Assembly: GCA_963662645.2 (NCBI GenBank)
Contig: OY759762.1
Span: forward strand, 248,001 to 312,000
Origin: Aldehydirespirator sp963662645
Lineage (GTDB): Bacteria > Actinomycetota > Acidimicrobiia > Acidimicrobiales > Aldehydirespiratoraceae
Length of the DNA stretch: 64,000 nucleotides
Direction: 5' to 3'
This document shows positions 16,092 to 25,078 of this stretch, in pieces. A program made the position numbers and the translations under genes. Every line of letters begins with the position of its first letter. The first letter of the stretch is position 1. Under the pieces are notes generated by a model that worked only from the letters and a program-made list of their open reading frames with translations, was not told the origin of the DNA and searched no databases.

Positions 16092-18326
16092 CTAATCACC
16101 GTCCGAGTCCTCCCCGGCTGAGGCTCCGGCCGCCTCGAACACCAGCAGCGGCGTGCCGTTGTCCACCTGGTCTCCGGGCGCGACCAGCACGTCGGTCACT
16201 GTCCCGTCGCACGGAGCGCTCACATGGTGCTCCATCTTCATGCCCTCCATCACCACCAGCGTGCGGCCCGCGCCCACCTGCTCACCCGACTCGACCCGCA
16301 CCTCCACGATCACGCCGGGCATGGGCGCGGCGAACCCGCCTGCAGCCAGGCCGCGGTCAGGGGTGCCGAAGCGGGGAAGCACCTCCACCGTGACCGTTTC
16401 AGAGTCGCCGGTCAGATACAGCCGGTCGCCTTCGGCGGTGACCACATACCGGACCCGGCGGCGGTCCCACTCGACCTCGAGCCCGTCCGGCGACCACGCC
16501 ACGATCCTCGCCCCAGCCTCGACTGCCCCGACAGCCTCACCCGTCTCGACGGAGCCTCCGCCCGCCGCCACTGCACCAGCCGCCTCGGCTGCACCGACTG
16601 AGCCCTCAACTGGGCCAGCCGCCTCGCCCGTCCCGACCGAGCCTCCGCCCCCCGCCACTGCACCAGCCGCCTCGGCTGCACCGGCTGAGCCCTCAACTGG
16701 GCCAGCCGCCTCGCCCGTCCCGACCGAGCCTCCACCCGCCGCCACTGCACCAGCCGCCTCGGCTGCACCAGCTGAGCCCTCCACCCGCACGACGAACGAG
16801 CCATCGCGCCGGGGCCGGTAGCTGACCGTGACCGCGACCGGATCTCCGGCGGTCTCGACTGCGAACTCGGCCCGCTCGGGCGGGAGACGGCCCTGGCGCC
16901 AACCGCTGGGCATCCATCCCAGCGTCCGGGCCTGCTGTCGCTCGGCGGTCTGCAGCCACATCGCCGCCGCGACCGCGGCCCGCTGGCATTCGGCGATCGA
17001 CCGCGTCGCGGCCCGGCTCGGATCGGCCCGGTCGATGAAGTCGGTGGTCGTGTCGCCGGCCAGGAAGGCGTCCGAGCGCAGAGCAGCCACCAGGAAATGG
17101 CGGTTGGTGGTCACTCCGCCCAAGTGCAGTCTCTCCAGGGCCAGCGCCAAACGCCCGGCCGCTTCAACCCGGGTCGGGGCGTGGGCTATCACTTTGGCCA
17201 ACATCGGGTCGAATTGGAGGCCGACCTCGCTCCCGGCCTCCACGCCGCTGTCCCAACGAACCGACGGCTCGGCCGGCGGCGAGAAAGCGGCCAAGGTGCC
17301 CACCGCGGGCAGGAACCCGGCTGAGGGATCCTCGGCATAGAGCCGGGCCTCGATGGCGTGGCCCGCATAGGCGACGTCTGCCTGGCCGTAGCCCAGCGGC
17401 TCGCCGGCCGCTACCCGCAGTTGCTCACGAACCAGGTCGATGCCAGTGACCTCCTCGGTGACGGGGTGCTCAACCTGCAGGCGGGTGTTCACCTCCAGGA
17501 AGAAGAACTCGCCGGTGTCGTCGTCGAGCAGCAACTCCACCGTGCCCGCTGAGCAGTAGCTGATCGAGGAGCCCAGCCGCACCGCGGCCTCTCCCATGGC
17601 GGCCCTGAGGGCGTCGTCCACCGCGGTGGAGGGAGACTCCTCGATGATCTTCTGGTGACGGCGCTGGATCGAGCACTCCCGTTCGCCGAGGTGGAGCACG
17701 CTGCCGTGAGCGTCGCCCAGGATCTGGATCTCGATGTGACGGCACCGTCGCAGGTAGCGCTCCAAGAAGACGGTGTCGTCACCGAAGCCGCCGAGTGCCT
17801 CGCGCCGGGCCGCGGCCACCGCTTCGGCCAGGCCGGCAGGATCGGACACCAATCGCATGCCCTTGCCGCCCCCGCCCGCAGCCGCCTTGACCATGAGCGG
17901 GAAGCCGATTCCGCTCGGATCATTGGGATCGTCCGACGACGGCAGCACGGGCACCCCCGCGGCTGCGGCCGCGGCCTTGGCCGCCAGCTTGTCGCCCATC
18001 GTCTCGATGGCGTCGGGGGACGGACCGACCCAAACCAGGCCGGCACCGGCCACGGACCGGGCGAAGTCGGCGTTCTCGGCCAGGAAGCCGTAGCCGGGAT
18101 GCACCGCGTCCGCGCCGGCCCCGACCGCGGCGGCCACCACCGCCTCGATGTCGAGGTAGCCGCCGGGCAGGCGCACAGCCACGTCGGCCTCGGCCACGAA
18201 CGGGGCGCCCGTGTCGGCGTCGGGAAACACGGCCACGCAGCGCATGCCCATGGCCCGCGCCGTTCGGAACACCCGGCGGGCAATCTCGCCCCGGTTGGCC
18301 ACCAGCAGAGTGCCGATCCTTGTCAC
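16092..18326 (-). CDS. Acyl-CoA carboxylase alpha subunit (biotin carboxylase + biotin carboxyl carrier)
   Basis: The protein has 744 residues from a GTG. The biotin carboxylase part starts LLVANRGEIARR and contains an ATP-grasp loop (AAAGGGGKGMR) and the catalytic EVNTRLQVEHPVTE. The C-terminal ~75 residues are a biotinyl domain with EGMKMEH around the modified Lys. It would carboxylate biotin with ATP and bicarbonate for transfer by the adjacent beta subunit. Between the two parts, roughly residues 515-605 hold three copies of a 29-residue Ala/Gly-rich unit (period 87 bases), an unusual expanded linker. The context suggests geranyl-CoA or methylcrotonyl-CoA type substrates. Confidence 0.93.
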   Translation of the reverse strand: MTRIGTLLVANRGEIARRVFRTARAMGMRCVAVFPDADTGAPFVAEADVAVRLPGGYLDIEAVVAAAVGAGADAVHPGYGFLAENADFARSVAGAGLVWVGPSPDAIETMGDKLAAKAAAAAAGVPVLPSSDDPNDPSGIGFPLMVKAAAGGGGKGMRLVSDPAGLAEAVAAARREALGGFGDDTVFLERYLRRCRHIEIQILGDAHGSVLHLGERECSIQRRHQKIIEESPSTAVDDALRAAMGEAAVRLGSSISYCSAGTVELLLDDDTGEFFFLEVNTRLQVEHPVTEEVTGIDLVREQLRVAAGEPLGYGQADVAYAGHAIEARLYAEDPSAGFLPAVGTLAAFSPPAEPSVRWDSGVEAGSEVGLQFDPMLAKVIAHAPTRVEAAGRLALALERLHLGGVTTNRHFLVAALRSDAFLAGDTTTDFIDRADPSRAATRSIAECQRAAVAAAMWLQTAERQQARTLGWMPSGWRQGRLPPERAEFAVETAGDPVAVTVSYRPRRDGSFVVRVEGSAGAAEAAGAVAAGGGSVGTGEAAGPVEGSAGAAEAAGAVAGGGGSVGTGEAAGPVEGSVGAAEAAGAVAAGGGSVETGEAVGAVEAGARIVAWSPDGLEVEWDRRRVRYVVTAEGDRLYLTGDSETVTVEVLPRFGTPDRGLAAGGFAAPMPGVIVEVRVESGEQVGAGRTLVVMEGMKMEHHVSAPCDGTVTDVLVAPGDQVDNGTPLLVFEAAGASAGEDSDGD
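16515..16785. repeat. In-frame tandem repeat, 3 x 87 bases, in carboxylase linker
   Basis: Three consecutive units encode an EGSAGAAEAAGAVAAGGGSV-type block followed by a short GTGEAAGPV-like segment. Units 1 and 2 are nearly identical and unit 3 has diverged (Val for Ala, ETGEAVGAV). The array lies between the biotin carboxylase and biotinyl domains and lengthens the flexible linker. Borders are approximate. Confidence 0.85.
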
Positions 18327-18353
18327 AGCAGGCCCCACACCCGCTCCCGCCGC

Positions 18354-18617
18354 GAACTGGCAGCAGAATGCACGCCATCCGTGCAAAACGCTGCCAATTC
18401 GCCACACAGCCGAGCCCCCAACCGCGAACTGGCAGCAGAATGCCCCCTATAGGGCACCCACCGCTGCCAATTCCCGCACAGCCCGCTCAGCCAAACCGAA
18501 CTGGCAGCAGAATGCCCCCTATAGGGCACCCACCGCTGCCAATTCCCGCACAGCCCGCTCAGCCAAACCGAACTGGCAGCAAAACACCCCCTATAGGGCA
18601 CCCACCGCTGCCAATTC
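18354..18617. repeat. Array of four palindromic family A repeats between carboxylase genes
   Basis: Copies lie at 18354-18400, 18425-18473, 18498-18545 and 18570-18617. The last three form a tandem array with a 72-73-base period, including the spacer with CACAGCCCGCTCAGCC. Each has outer arms GAACTGGCAGC and GCTGCCAATTC. Copies two and three also have an inner TGCCCCCTATAGGGCA hairpin, which is damaged in copy four. The array fills the 298-base gap between the beta subunit stop and the alpha subunit start, and no gene is seen in it. It could form serial hairpins in the operon mRNA. Confidence 0.9.
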
Positions 18618-18624
18618 CTTGGGC

Positions 18625-20319
18625 TCACAGCCGGAACACCCCGTAGCCCTCGGCGCTCTTGATGGGTCGGTTGCCTACGACCGACAGGCACATGCCCAGC
18701 ACGGCCCGGGTGTCGCGGGGGTCGATGATCCCGTCGTCGCTGATGGCTCCGGTGGCTCGCAGGGCCAGCGATCCCCGCTCCTGGATGGCCTCGGCCTGGG
18801 CCACGATCCGGGCGTCCTCGTCCTCGTCGAAGGGTTCGCCCTTGCGGGCGGCTCGGGCCCGCCGGACCTGAGACATCACTCCGGCGATCTGCTTGGGGCC
18901 CATCACCGCGATCTTGGCCGTGGGCCACAGCCAGGTGAAGCGGTTCCCGAAGGCCCGCCCCGACATTCCGTAGGTGCCAGCCCCGTAGGACGAGCCGATG
19001 ATCACGGTCAGGTGCGGGACCGTGGAGTTGGTCACCGCGTTGATCATTTGGGAGCCCTTCTTGACCATGCCGTCGGCCTCGTAGTCCCGCCCCACCATGA
19101 AGCCGGTGATGTTCTGCAGGAACACCAGCGGGACATCGACCTGGTTGCACAGCTGGATGAAGGTGGCGCCCTTCTGGGACGAGTCGGGGTAGAGCACGCC
19201 GTTGTTGGCCAGGATCCCCACTGGGTAGCCGCAGATCGAGGCCCAGCCGCACACCAGCGTGGCGCCGTAGCGGGCCTTGTACTCCTCGAAGCGGGAGCCG
19301 TCCACCACCCGGGCGATCACGTCGCGCATGTCGAAGGGCTGGCGCAGGTCGCGGCTCACCAGCCCCAGAAGTTCCTCGGGGTCGTGAACCGGCGGATCGG
19401 CGGCCATGGTGGGGCCGGGATGGGGCTTCTGCACGTTGAGGTGGGACACCACCTCGCGGCACATGCGGATGGCGTCCATCTCGTCCACCGCGAAGTAGTC
19501 GCCCAGACCCGAGACCTCGGCGTGCAGCCGGGCACCGCCCAGCGTCTCGTCGTCGGACTCCTCGCCGGTGGCCATCTTCACCAGCGGCGGCCCGGCCAGG
19601 AAGATCTTGGACTGATCGGCTACCACGATGTTGTAGTCCGACAGGCCCGGCTGGTAGGCACCTCCCGCCGTGGACGACCCGAACACGACGCACACCGTCG
19701 GGATGCGCATCTTGGACAGCTCGATCATCTCGTAGAAGAACCGGCCGGTCTCGGCGAAGTGGGTGGTCTGGACGCGGCCGCTGCCCCCGCCGGTGAACTG
19801 CGAGCCACCGCCGTCGCCGCCGCCGAGGCGAAGGTCGGCGCCGGCCGACTCCACGAAGCTCACATAGGGGATGCGGTTGTCGCGGGCGATCTCCAGGGCC
19901 CGCATCCATTTCTTGCTGGCGTACGGGGTGAGAGCCCCGGCCAGCACGCTGGGGTCGTTGCCCATGATCACGCACTCGGTGCCAGCAATGACGCCGACGC
20001 CGACCACCATCCCGCCGCCCATGGCGTAGTCGGAGTGGTAGGCGGCCAGTGCGCTGATCTCCAGGAAGGGGCTGTTGGGGTCGATCACATTGGCGATGCG
20101 CTCCCGTATCGGCAGCTTGCCCCGCGACCGCAGTCGCTCCATGGCGGCCGCGCCTCCGCCCGCCTCGGCCTCGTCGAGCAACTCCTCGATCTCGTCGAGC
20201 TGCTCCAGCATGTCGTCGCGGTTCCGGCGGAACGCCTCGCTGCGGGTGTTCACCGCGGTCGGCAGCGGGGGAGCCAGCAGCCGCGGAAGGCCGACCGATG
20301 GGCCGGCATGAATCTTCAC
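18625..20319 (-). CDS. Acyl-CoA carboxylase beta subunit (carboxyltransferase)
   Basis: This 564-residue protein from a GTG is a carboxyltransferase of the methylcrotonyl/geranyl-CoA carboxylase type. It shows the N-half acyl-CoA site (VESAGADLRLGG, GSSTAGGAYQPG) and the C-half biotin site (LQNITGFMVG, SYGAGTYGMSGRAF). It would transfer CO2 from the biotinyl domain of the alpha subunit to an acyl-CoA. It is the first gene of the minus-strand operon, separated from alpha by the family A repeat array. The close LQNITGFMVG-type match favours 3-methylcrotonyl- or geranyl-CoA over propionyl-CoA. Confidence 0.93.
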   Translation of the reverse strand: MKIHAGPSVGLPRLLAPPLPTAVNTRSEAFRRNRDDMLEQLDEIEELLDEAEAGGGAAAMERLRSRGKLPIRERIANVIDPNSPFLEISALAAYHSDYAMGGGMVVGVGVIAGTECVIMGNDPSVLAGALTPYASKKWMRALEIARDNRIPYVSFVESAGADLRLGGGDGGGSQFTGGGSGRVQTTHFAETGRFFYEMIELSKMRIPTVCVVFGSSTAGGAYQPGLSDYNIVVADQSKIFLAGPPLVKMATGEESDDETLGGARLHAEVSGLGDYFAVDEMDAIRMCREVVSHLNVQKPHPGPTMAADPPVHDPEELLGLVSRDLRQPFDMRDVIARVVDGSRFEEYKARYGATLVCGWASICGYPVGILANNGVLYPDSSQKGATFIQLCNQVDVPLVFLQNITGFMVGRDYEADGMVKKGSQMINAVTNSTVPHLTVIIGSSYGAGTYGMSGRAFGNRFTWLWPTAKIAVMGPKQIAGVMSQVRRARAARKGEPFDEDEDARIVAQAEAIQERGSLALRATGAISDDGIIDPRDTRAVLGMCLSVVGNRPIKSAEGYGVFRL

Positions 20320-20538
20320 CGCCGCGACCCTACCGCCGGCCGCCACCCGCACCGGCCACGCGTCCGCGGGCTGGGAAGACCGCGTCCGTGACGCCGCGAT
20401 CGCGCCGCTCGAATCGGCCGTTGGCGATGTGCAGCGCAATAGACCAGATGCACGCCGGCGAGAGGATGACCGAGCACTGCGGCGGCTGAGCATCAACCCC
20501 GTGCTCCGGGACGGGTGGGGGATGGCTGCCGCGGTGCC

Positions 20539-21249
20539 ATGATTGACACTATGACCGACACTGTCGACACCAGCGTGGTGGACTTCCACTTCGACGTACT
20601 GTGCCCGTGGGCCTACCAGACGTCGAAATGGATCCGGGACGTTCGCCGCCAGAACGGGCTGGAGATCAGCTGGCGTTTCTTCAGCTTGGAGGAGATCAAC
20701 CTCTTCGAGGGCAAGAAGCACCCGTGGGAGCGGCCCTGGTCCTACGGCTGGTCGCTGATGCGAATCGGCGCGGTGCTGCGCCGCCAGGACATGGACCACC
20801 TCGATGCCTGGTACGAGCGCTCGGGCCGGGCCCTGCACGAGGAGGGTTTGCGGGTGCACGACCCCGATGTGGCCCGGGCGCTGCTGGGCGAGATCGGCCT
20901 GGACCCGGCCACGGTGGACGCCGCTCTGGACGATCCCAGCACCCACGACGAGGTCAAGGCCGAGCACGGCCGGGTCGTGGACGCGGGCGGCTTCGGCGTG
21001 CCGACGCTGTTCTTCGGCGACCAATCGCTTTTCGGTCCGGTGCTGATCGACCCGCCGACGGGCGCCGAGGCCATGCGCCTGTGGGACGCGGTGACGGCTT
21101 GGCTGGAGTTCCCCCGTCTCTACGAGATCCAGCGACCCAAGTCCCGCGACGACGAGCGGGTCATCACCGACACCTTCCGCCCCTACCTCGAGGCCCGCGA
21201 CTGGGTGAGCATCAACCGGGGCGAGGTCATCGAGTTCGACCGCGAGTAG
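20539..21249 (+). CDS. DsbA-family (thioredoxin-fold) oxidoreductase-like protein
   Basis: The protein has 236 residues from ATG 20539, or 232 from the ATG at 20551. It has the DsbA/FrnE-like fold: FHFDVLCPWAYQTSKW at the active site and the cis-Pro loop GVPTLFFGDQ. The usual CPxC centre is CPWA here, so only one active-site Cys remains. This rules out a classical disulfide exchange and points to a glutathione- or mycothiol-dependent isomerase or reductase. It precedes a flavin monooxygenase by 26 bases and is probably cotranscribed with it. Confidence 0.82.
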   Translation: MIDTMTDTVDTSVVDFHFDVLCPWAYQTSKWIRDVRRQNGLEISWRFFSLEEINLFEGKKHPWERPWSYGWSLMRIGAVLRRQDMDHLDAWYERSGRALHEEGLRVHDPDVARALLGEIGLDPATVDAALDDPSTHDEVKAEHGRVVDAGGFGVPTLFFGDQSLFGPVLIDPPTGAEAMRLWDAVTAWLEFPRLYEIQRPKSRDDERVITDTFRPYLEARDWVSINRGEVIEFDRE

Positions 21250-21275
21250 CTGCGGGGGTCTCAGCCGAGTCTGCC

Positions 21276-23309
21276 ATGGCCACGCCCGCCGCGATGGACG
21301 CTGAAGAGATCCGGGGACTGCTCGACGCCGCGGACCTGCCGAGCCTGCTCGCCGCGTTGGCTCACGCCACCGGCGACCCCGGCCTGGCCCCTGCGGACCT
21401 GTGGCTGAACCCGGACCTGGCCCTCCAGCCCGACGGAGGCTGGGACACCGAGCAGGTCGAGCGGGCCCGAGGCCTGGCCGAACGAGGCATCGAACGGGTG
21501 CTGGCCGAGCGAGACACCGGGCTCAGACGCGACGACAGGCCCGGGCGCGATGCCAGGACGGGACGCGGCGACGGGGCACGGCTTGACGACCGGACCGGGG
21601 GCGGCGACAGGGCACGGCCCGACGACCGGACCGGGGGCGGCGACGAGTTGGTCACGTCGCTGATCGACTGGCTCACGGGTGTCGACCTCGACGACGACTA
21701 CCGGCAGATGCTGGCTGAGGAACTGGCCGTGACCGGCGACCTGAGAGTCCCGGAGCCCATCGTCGGCGGCGCCTGGCCGCCCGGCAACGCCGGCGGTCCG
21801 ATCGATCACGAGGTGGCCGTCATCGGAGCCGGCATGTCGGGCATCCTCGCCGCGCACCGGCTCCAGCAGGCCGGGATCGACTGCGTGGTGCTCGACAAGA
21901 ACGACGATGTCGGCGGCACCTGGCTGGAGAACACCTATCCGGGCTGCCGGGTGGACGTGTTCAACCACGTGTACTGCTACTCCGGCGAGCAGCGGCCCGA
22001 CTGGCCCGAGTACCACTCGAGCCAGCCGGTGCTGCTCGACTACTTCCGCGACTGCGCCCGACGGTGGGGAATCCGCGACCGGATCCGCTTCGGTGTCCGG
22101 GTCGAGTCGGTGGCCTGGGACGACGACGCCCACCGCTGGCTGATCCGGCTCGACACCGGCAACGGGACCGAGGAACTCGCGGCTGGCGCGGTGGTGTCGG
22201 CGGTGGGTCAGCTCAACCTGCCGCTGATACCCGACATCGACGGCACCGACCGCTTCGCCGGCGAGCAGTTCCACAGCTCGGCCTGGCGCCACGACATCGA
22301 CTGGCAGGGCCTGACGGTGGCCGTGGTCGGCACCGGCGCCAGCGCGCTCCAGTTCATCCCGCATCTGGCTGAGGCGGCCGCCCGCGTCACCGTGTTCCAG
22401 CGCACGCCGCCGTGGCTGATCCCGCGCCCCGTCTACCACGAGCCGCTCGCCGTAGGGCTGCTGCGACTCTTCGAGCTCGTCCCCGCCTACGTCCACTGGT
22501 TCCGGCTGCGGCTGTTCTGGTGCACCCATGAGGGCACCGTCGGCGCCCTGCGCCGCGATCCAGCCTGGACCGGCCCGCTGGAACAGGCCGTCAGCCCCCG
22601 CAACGACGAGGCCCGCCGCCTGCTGACCCTGTACCTGGAGTCGCAGTTCGGCGACCGCCCCGACCTGCTGGCCAAGGTGGTGCCCGACTACCCGGTGGGC
22701 GCCAAGCGGGTGGTGCTCGACAACGGCATCTGGGCCCGGACTCTGAAGCGGCCCGATGTGGAGCTCGTCTCAAGCGGGATCGAGCGCATCGAGCGCTCCG
22801 GGGTGCGGGGATCCGACGGCCGTCTGCACCCCGCCGACGTGATCGTGTACGGCACAGGCTTCCGGGCCTCGGAGTTCTTGATGCCGATGCGGGTGACCGG
22901 CAGGGGAGGCGCCGACCTGCACGAGACTTGGAGCGGCGACGCCCGGGCCTACAACGGGGCGTGCGTGCCCGGCTTCCCCAACCTCTTCTGTATCTACGGT
23001 CCCAACACCAACATCGTCATCAACGGCAGCATCATCTACTTCGCGGAGTGCGCCGCCCACTACGTGGTGGAGTGCCTGCGCCTGCTGGCCCAGCGGGGCG
23101 CGGCGGCGATGGACTGCCGTCCCGGCGCCTACGACCGCTACACCGCGCTCATGGACGAGCACAACTCCCAGATGGCCTGGGGCATCTCCGACGTCAACAG
23201 CTGGTACAAGAACCCCAAGGGCCGCGTCACCCAGAACTGGCCCCTGCCCCTAATCGACTACTGGCGCCAAACCCGAGCCCCGAACCCAGCAGACTTCGAG
23301 CTGATCTGA
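21276..23309 (+). CDS. Baeyer-Villiger-type flavin monooxygenase with N-terminal extension
   Basis: The protein has 677 residues. After about 190 N-terminal residues comes an FAD-binding GAGMSG motif (IGAGMSGILAAHRL), then a Baeyer-Villiger-like fingerprint region FAGEQFHSSAW and a second nucleotide-binding GTGASA motif. It would insert one oxygen atom from O2 using NADPH. The N-terminal extension contains an Arg/Asp/Gly-rich imperfect repeat at about residues 88-125 (RARPDDRTGGGD and relatives), low-complexity sequence not expected in this family. It follows the DsbA-like gene by 26 bases. Confidence 0.87.
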   Translation: MATPAAMDAEEIRGLLDAADLPSLLAALAHATGDPGLAPADLWLNPDLALQPDGGWDTEQVERARGLAERGIERVLAERDTGLRRDDRPGRDARTGRGDGARLDDRTGGGDRARPDDRTGGGDELVTSLIDWLTGVDLDDDYRQMLAEELAVTGDLRVPEPIVGGAWPPGNAGGPIDHEVAVIGAGMSGILAAHRLQQAGIDCVVLDKNDDVGGTWLENTYPGCRVDVFNHVYCYSGEQRPDWPEYHSSQPVLLDYFRDCARRWGIRDRIRFGVRVESVAWDDDAHRWLIRLDTGNGTEELAAGAVVSAVGQLNLPLIPDIDGTDRFAGEQFHSSAWRHDIDWQGLTVAVVGTGASALQFIPHLAEAAARVTVFQRTPPWLIPRPVYHEPLAVGLLRLFELVPAYVHWFRLRLFWCTHEGTVGALRRDPAWTGPLEQAVSPRNDEARRLLTLYLESQFGDRPDLLAKVVPDYPVGAKRVVLDNGIWARTLKRPDVELVSSGIERIERSGVRGSDGRLHPADVIVYGTGFRASEFLMPMRVTGRGGADLHETWSGDARAYNGACVPGFPNLFCIYGPNTNIVINGSIIYFAECAAHYVVECLRLLAQRGAAAMDCRPGAYDRYTALMDEHNSQMAWGISDVNSWYKNPKGRVTQNWPLPLIDYWRQTRAPNPADFELI

Positions 23310-23485
23310 CAAGCGTCAGCACTTGCGTGTCGGAGGGACCGCCGTTTCGGCGCCAGTGCCGTGTACGAGCGCCTCCGCATAGCGCCGTCGTCGTGGCCAC
23401 ACCGCTAACGGTGCGACTCGCTTAGCGGGAGCGGCTTCTGTACCTGTAGACCGCCGCGGCCGAGGCCGCCACCCCGTGCCAGCCC

Positions 23486-24664
23486 TCAGGCGCGGACGGC
23501 TTGGGTGTTGTGGCGAGCCGCTCGGGCCCTGCGCAGTGCGGCTCGGGCGGCTTGGGGCCCTGTGGGCCCGGCTCTGCCCCCACCACCGGACCCGGCCGCA
23601 GGTCTGGGAGAAGTGTCGGCTGTCTGCTCGGATGGGCCGAACAGGGGAGCGGTATCGGGCAGGCGCGCCGGACCGTGATGGATGCGGTCCGGGGGTCTGA
23701 TGGTGCGCTTGCCGTCGCCCGTGTCCACGACCTGCCACTGATGGTCGTGGATCTTGTTGTGACAGCCCCAGCACAGCGGTATGAGGTTGTCCAGGTCGGT
23801 GCCGCCGCCCCGTGCGAAGGGGTCCATGTGGTGCGCGTTCAGCTTGTTCTCGTCGGGCTCTGCGCAGCCGGCGCAGCCGCCGTAGAGGGCCATCAGCGCC
23901 TGGAACTGCGACTCGGTGGCCCGTCTGACGTTGCGGCCCTTCCACATGGGCACGCCCTTGGCGCTGAGCACCAGCCCGAACCAGGACGACTCGCCCGCGA
24001 GCCTCTCGATCACCTCAGCGGGAAGCGGGTCGCCGTCCGCGGTGGAGGCCATCAGCTTCTCAGTCTGCGGGTCTAGCCGGGCCACCAGCGCGATATCGGC
24101 ATACGGCTTGCCGCCCCCAGCCGCGGCGCTGGTCATGTTCTCCAGCGCGTCGGCCATGCACTGCCGCAGCGAGCGCGTCTCGCCGCCAACTGAAGCGTGC
24201 CGCTTGTCGGCGTCGGTCAGGCGGCGGGCGTGCTTCTTGTCGGCGTCAAGCAGACGGTGGGCGTCGCGGTTGAGCCAGTTGCGGATGCGCTGCCCGGTCA
24301 CCGGATCGAACTGCCCGTACAGATGCACCATGCCATCATCGCCGTCCCAGATCCGCACCGCTCGCCGGGCCCGCAAGCGGCGGTACTCCGCCTCGCCGCC
24401 GTCGGCCTGGCGCTCCGCGGTCCACCGCTTGGCCTCCCTGGCGAACCGCTCCGGCGGCAGCGACTCGGCCTTGGCCAGCAACTCTTTGTCGGACTCGACG
24501 TCTCCGGCACTGGTCTTGTCGAGCGCGTCGGCGAGCTTCCCGGCGTTCGCGACGGGCATCCGGCCGTCTTCGACGGCATCCCGCACCGCGGGCATCGCGC
24601 CGATGGCCGTGATGGTCCGGACCTGGACCCATTGTCGCACACCGTTATGACACCTGTCAATCAT
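23486..24664 (-). CDS. HNH endonuclease of the DUF222 / 13E12 group, possibly N-truncated
   Basis: The 392-residue protein carries a C-terminal HNH nuclease: CAGC, then NAHHMDPFARGG and LIPLCWGCHNKIHDH, with paired Cys for zinc. The upstream part matches DUF222 proteins common in actinobacteria. The N-terminus starts inside the usual DUF222 helix region (GAMPAVRDAVEDGRM), so about 80 residues may be missing compared with full-length relatives. The gene is isolated, next to a toxin-antitoxin pair and a broken restriction gene, which marks an accessory patch. Downstream to 23310 I see no gene. Confidence 0.83.
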   Translation of the reverse strand: MIDRCHNGVRQWVQVRTITAIGAMPAVRDAVEDGRMPVANAGKLADALDKTSAGDVESDKELLAKAESLPPERFAREAKRWTAERQADGGEAEYRRLRARRAVRIWDGDDGMVHLYGQFDPVTGQRIRNWLNRDAHRLLDADKKHARRLTDADKRHASVGGETRSLRQCMADALENMTSAAAGGGKPYADIALVARLDPQTEKLMASTADGDPLPAEVIERLAGESSWFGLVLSAKGVPMWKGRNVRRATESQFQALMALYGGCAGCAEPDENKLNAHHMDPFARGGGTDLDNLIPLCWGCHNKIHDHQWQVVDTGDGKRTIRPPDRIHHGPARLPDTAPLFGPSEQTADTSPRPAAGSGGGGRAGPTGPQAARAALRRARAARHNTQAVRA

Positions 24665-24774
24665 TTACATGATTTTCCAAGTATATTCCTGATCCGACGC
24701 GCTGACACCGGATCCAGGTCGGCGGCACTTGCTGGCCATGAACTCGGCCCGGCCCAACAGGACGCACACCGACA

Positions 24775-24805
24775 TGTACAGATTGAATAAACTGAATTGT
24801 ACACT
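24775..24805. promoter_or_regulatory. Promoter and possible operator of the toxin-antitoxin pair
   Basis: TGTACA occurs at 24775-24780 and again at 24798-24803, 23 bases apart, flanking an AT-rich stretch unusual for this window. TACACT at 24800-24805 is a fair -10 box, 6 bases before the antitoxin ATG. Phd-type antitoxins typically bind such repeats to autoregulate; binding here is inference. Confidence 0.45.
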
Positions 24806-24811
24806 AGGGGA

Positions 24812-25075
24812 ATGGACGTTGCAGTTACAGAGTTGCGGGCCCACCTGAGTCACTGGCTAGAACATGTCAGACACGGTGAGGAAGTCGTCGTCACCGAGCG
24901 GGGCGTTCCCGTCGCACGGCTCCTCGGGGTCGACACCGCCTCGACGATCGAATCCCTCACCGCCCGTGGGGTCATCGCCAGACCTGCTCGCGGTGACCGG
25001 CCCGCCGCGGCTGAACAAGAACGGCCGCGGACTCGCCGTCCGGTCTCAGAATTGGTAAGCGAGCAGCGGCGCTGA
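24812..25075 (+). CDS. Phd/YefM-family antitoxin
   Basis: The 87-residue protein has the Phd/YefM N-terminal fold (VAVTELRAHLSHWLEHVRHG, then EEVVVTERGVPVARL) and a charged, probably unstructured C-terminal tail that would wrap the toxin. The ATG at 24812 has AGGGGA directly in front and TACACT 6 bases upstream. The gene ends 3 bases before the PIN-domain toxin start, the classic arrangement in which the antitoxin comes first and represses the operon. Confidence 0.9.
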   Translation: MDVAVTELRAHLSHWLEHVRHGEEVVVTERGVPVARLLGVDTASTIESLTARGVIARPARGDRPAAAEQERPRTRRPVSELVSEQRR

Positions 25076-25078
25076 TCG

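Noticed and set aside
18425..18617. Three evenly spaced palindromic repeats as a mini-CRISPR
   Set aside because: The segments between repeats are nearly identical to each other, not unique spacers, and no cas gene is near. They are tandem hairpin elements.
24665..24853. 62-codon minus-strand frame in the AT-rich gap before the antitoxin
   Set aside because: It overlaps the antitoxin start and promoter, and the peptide looks random.
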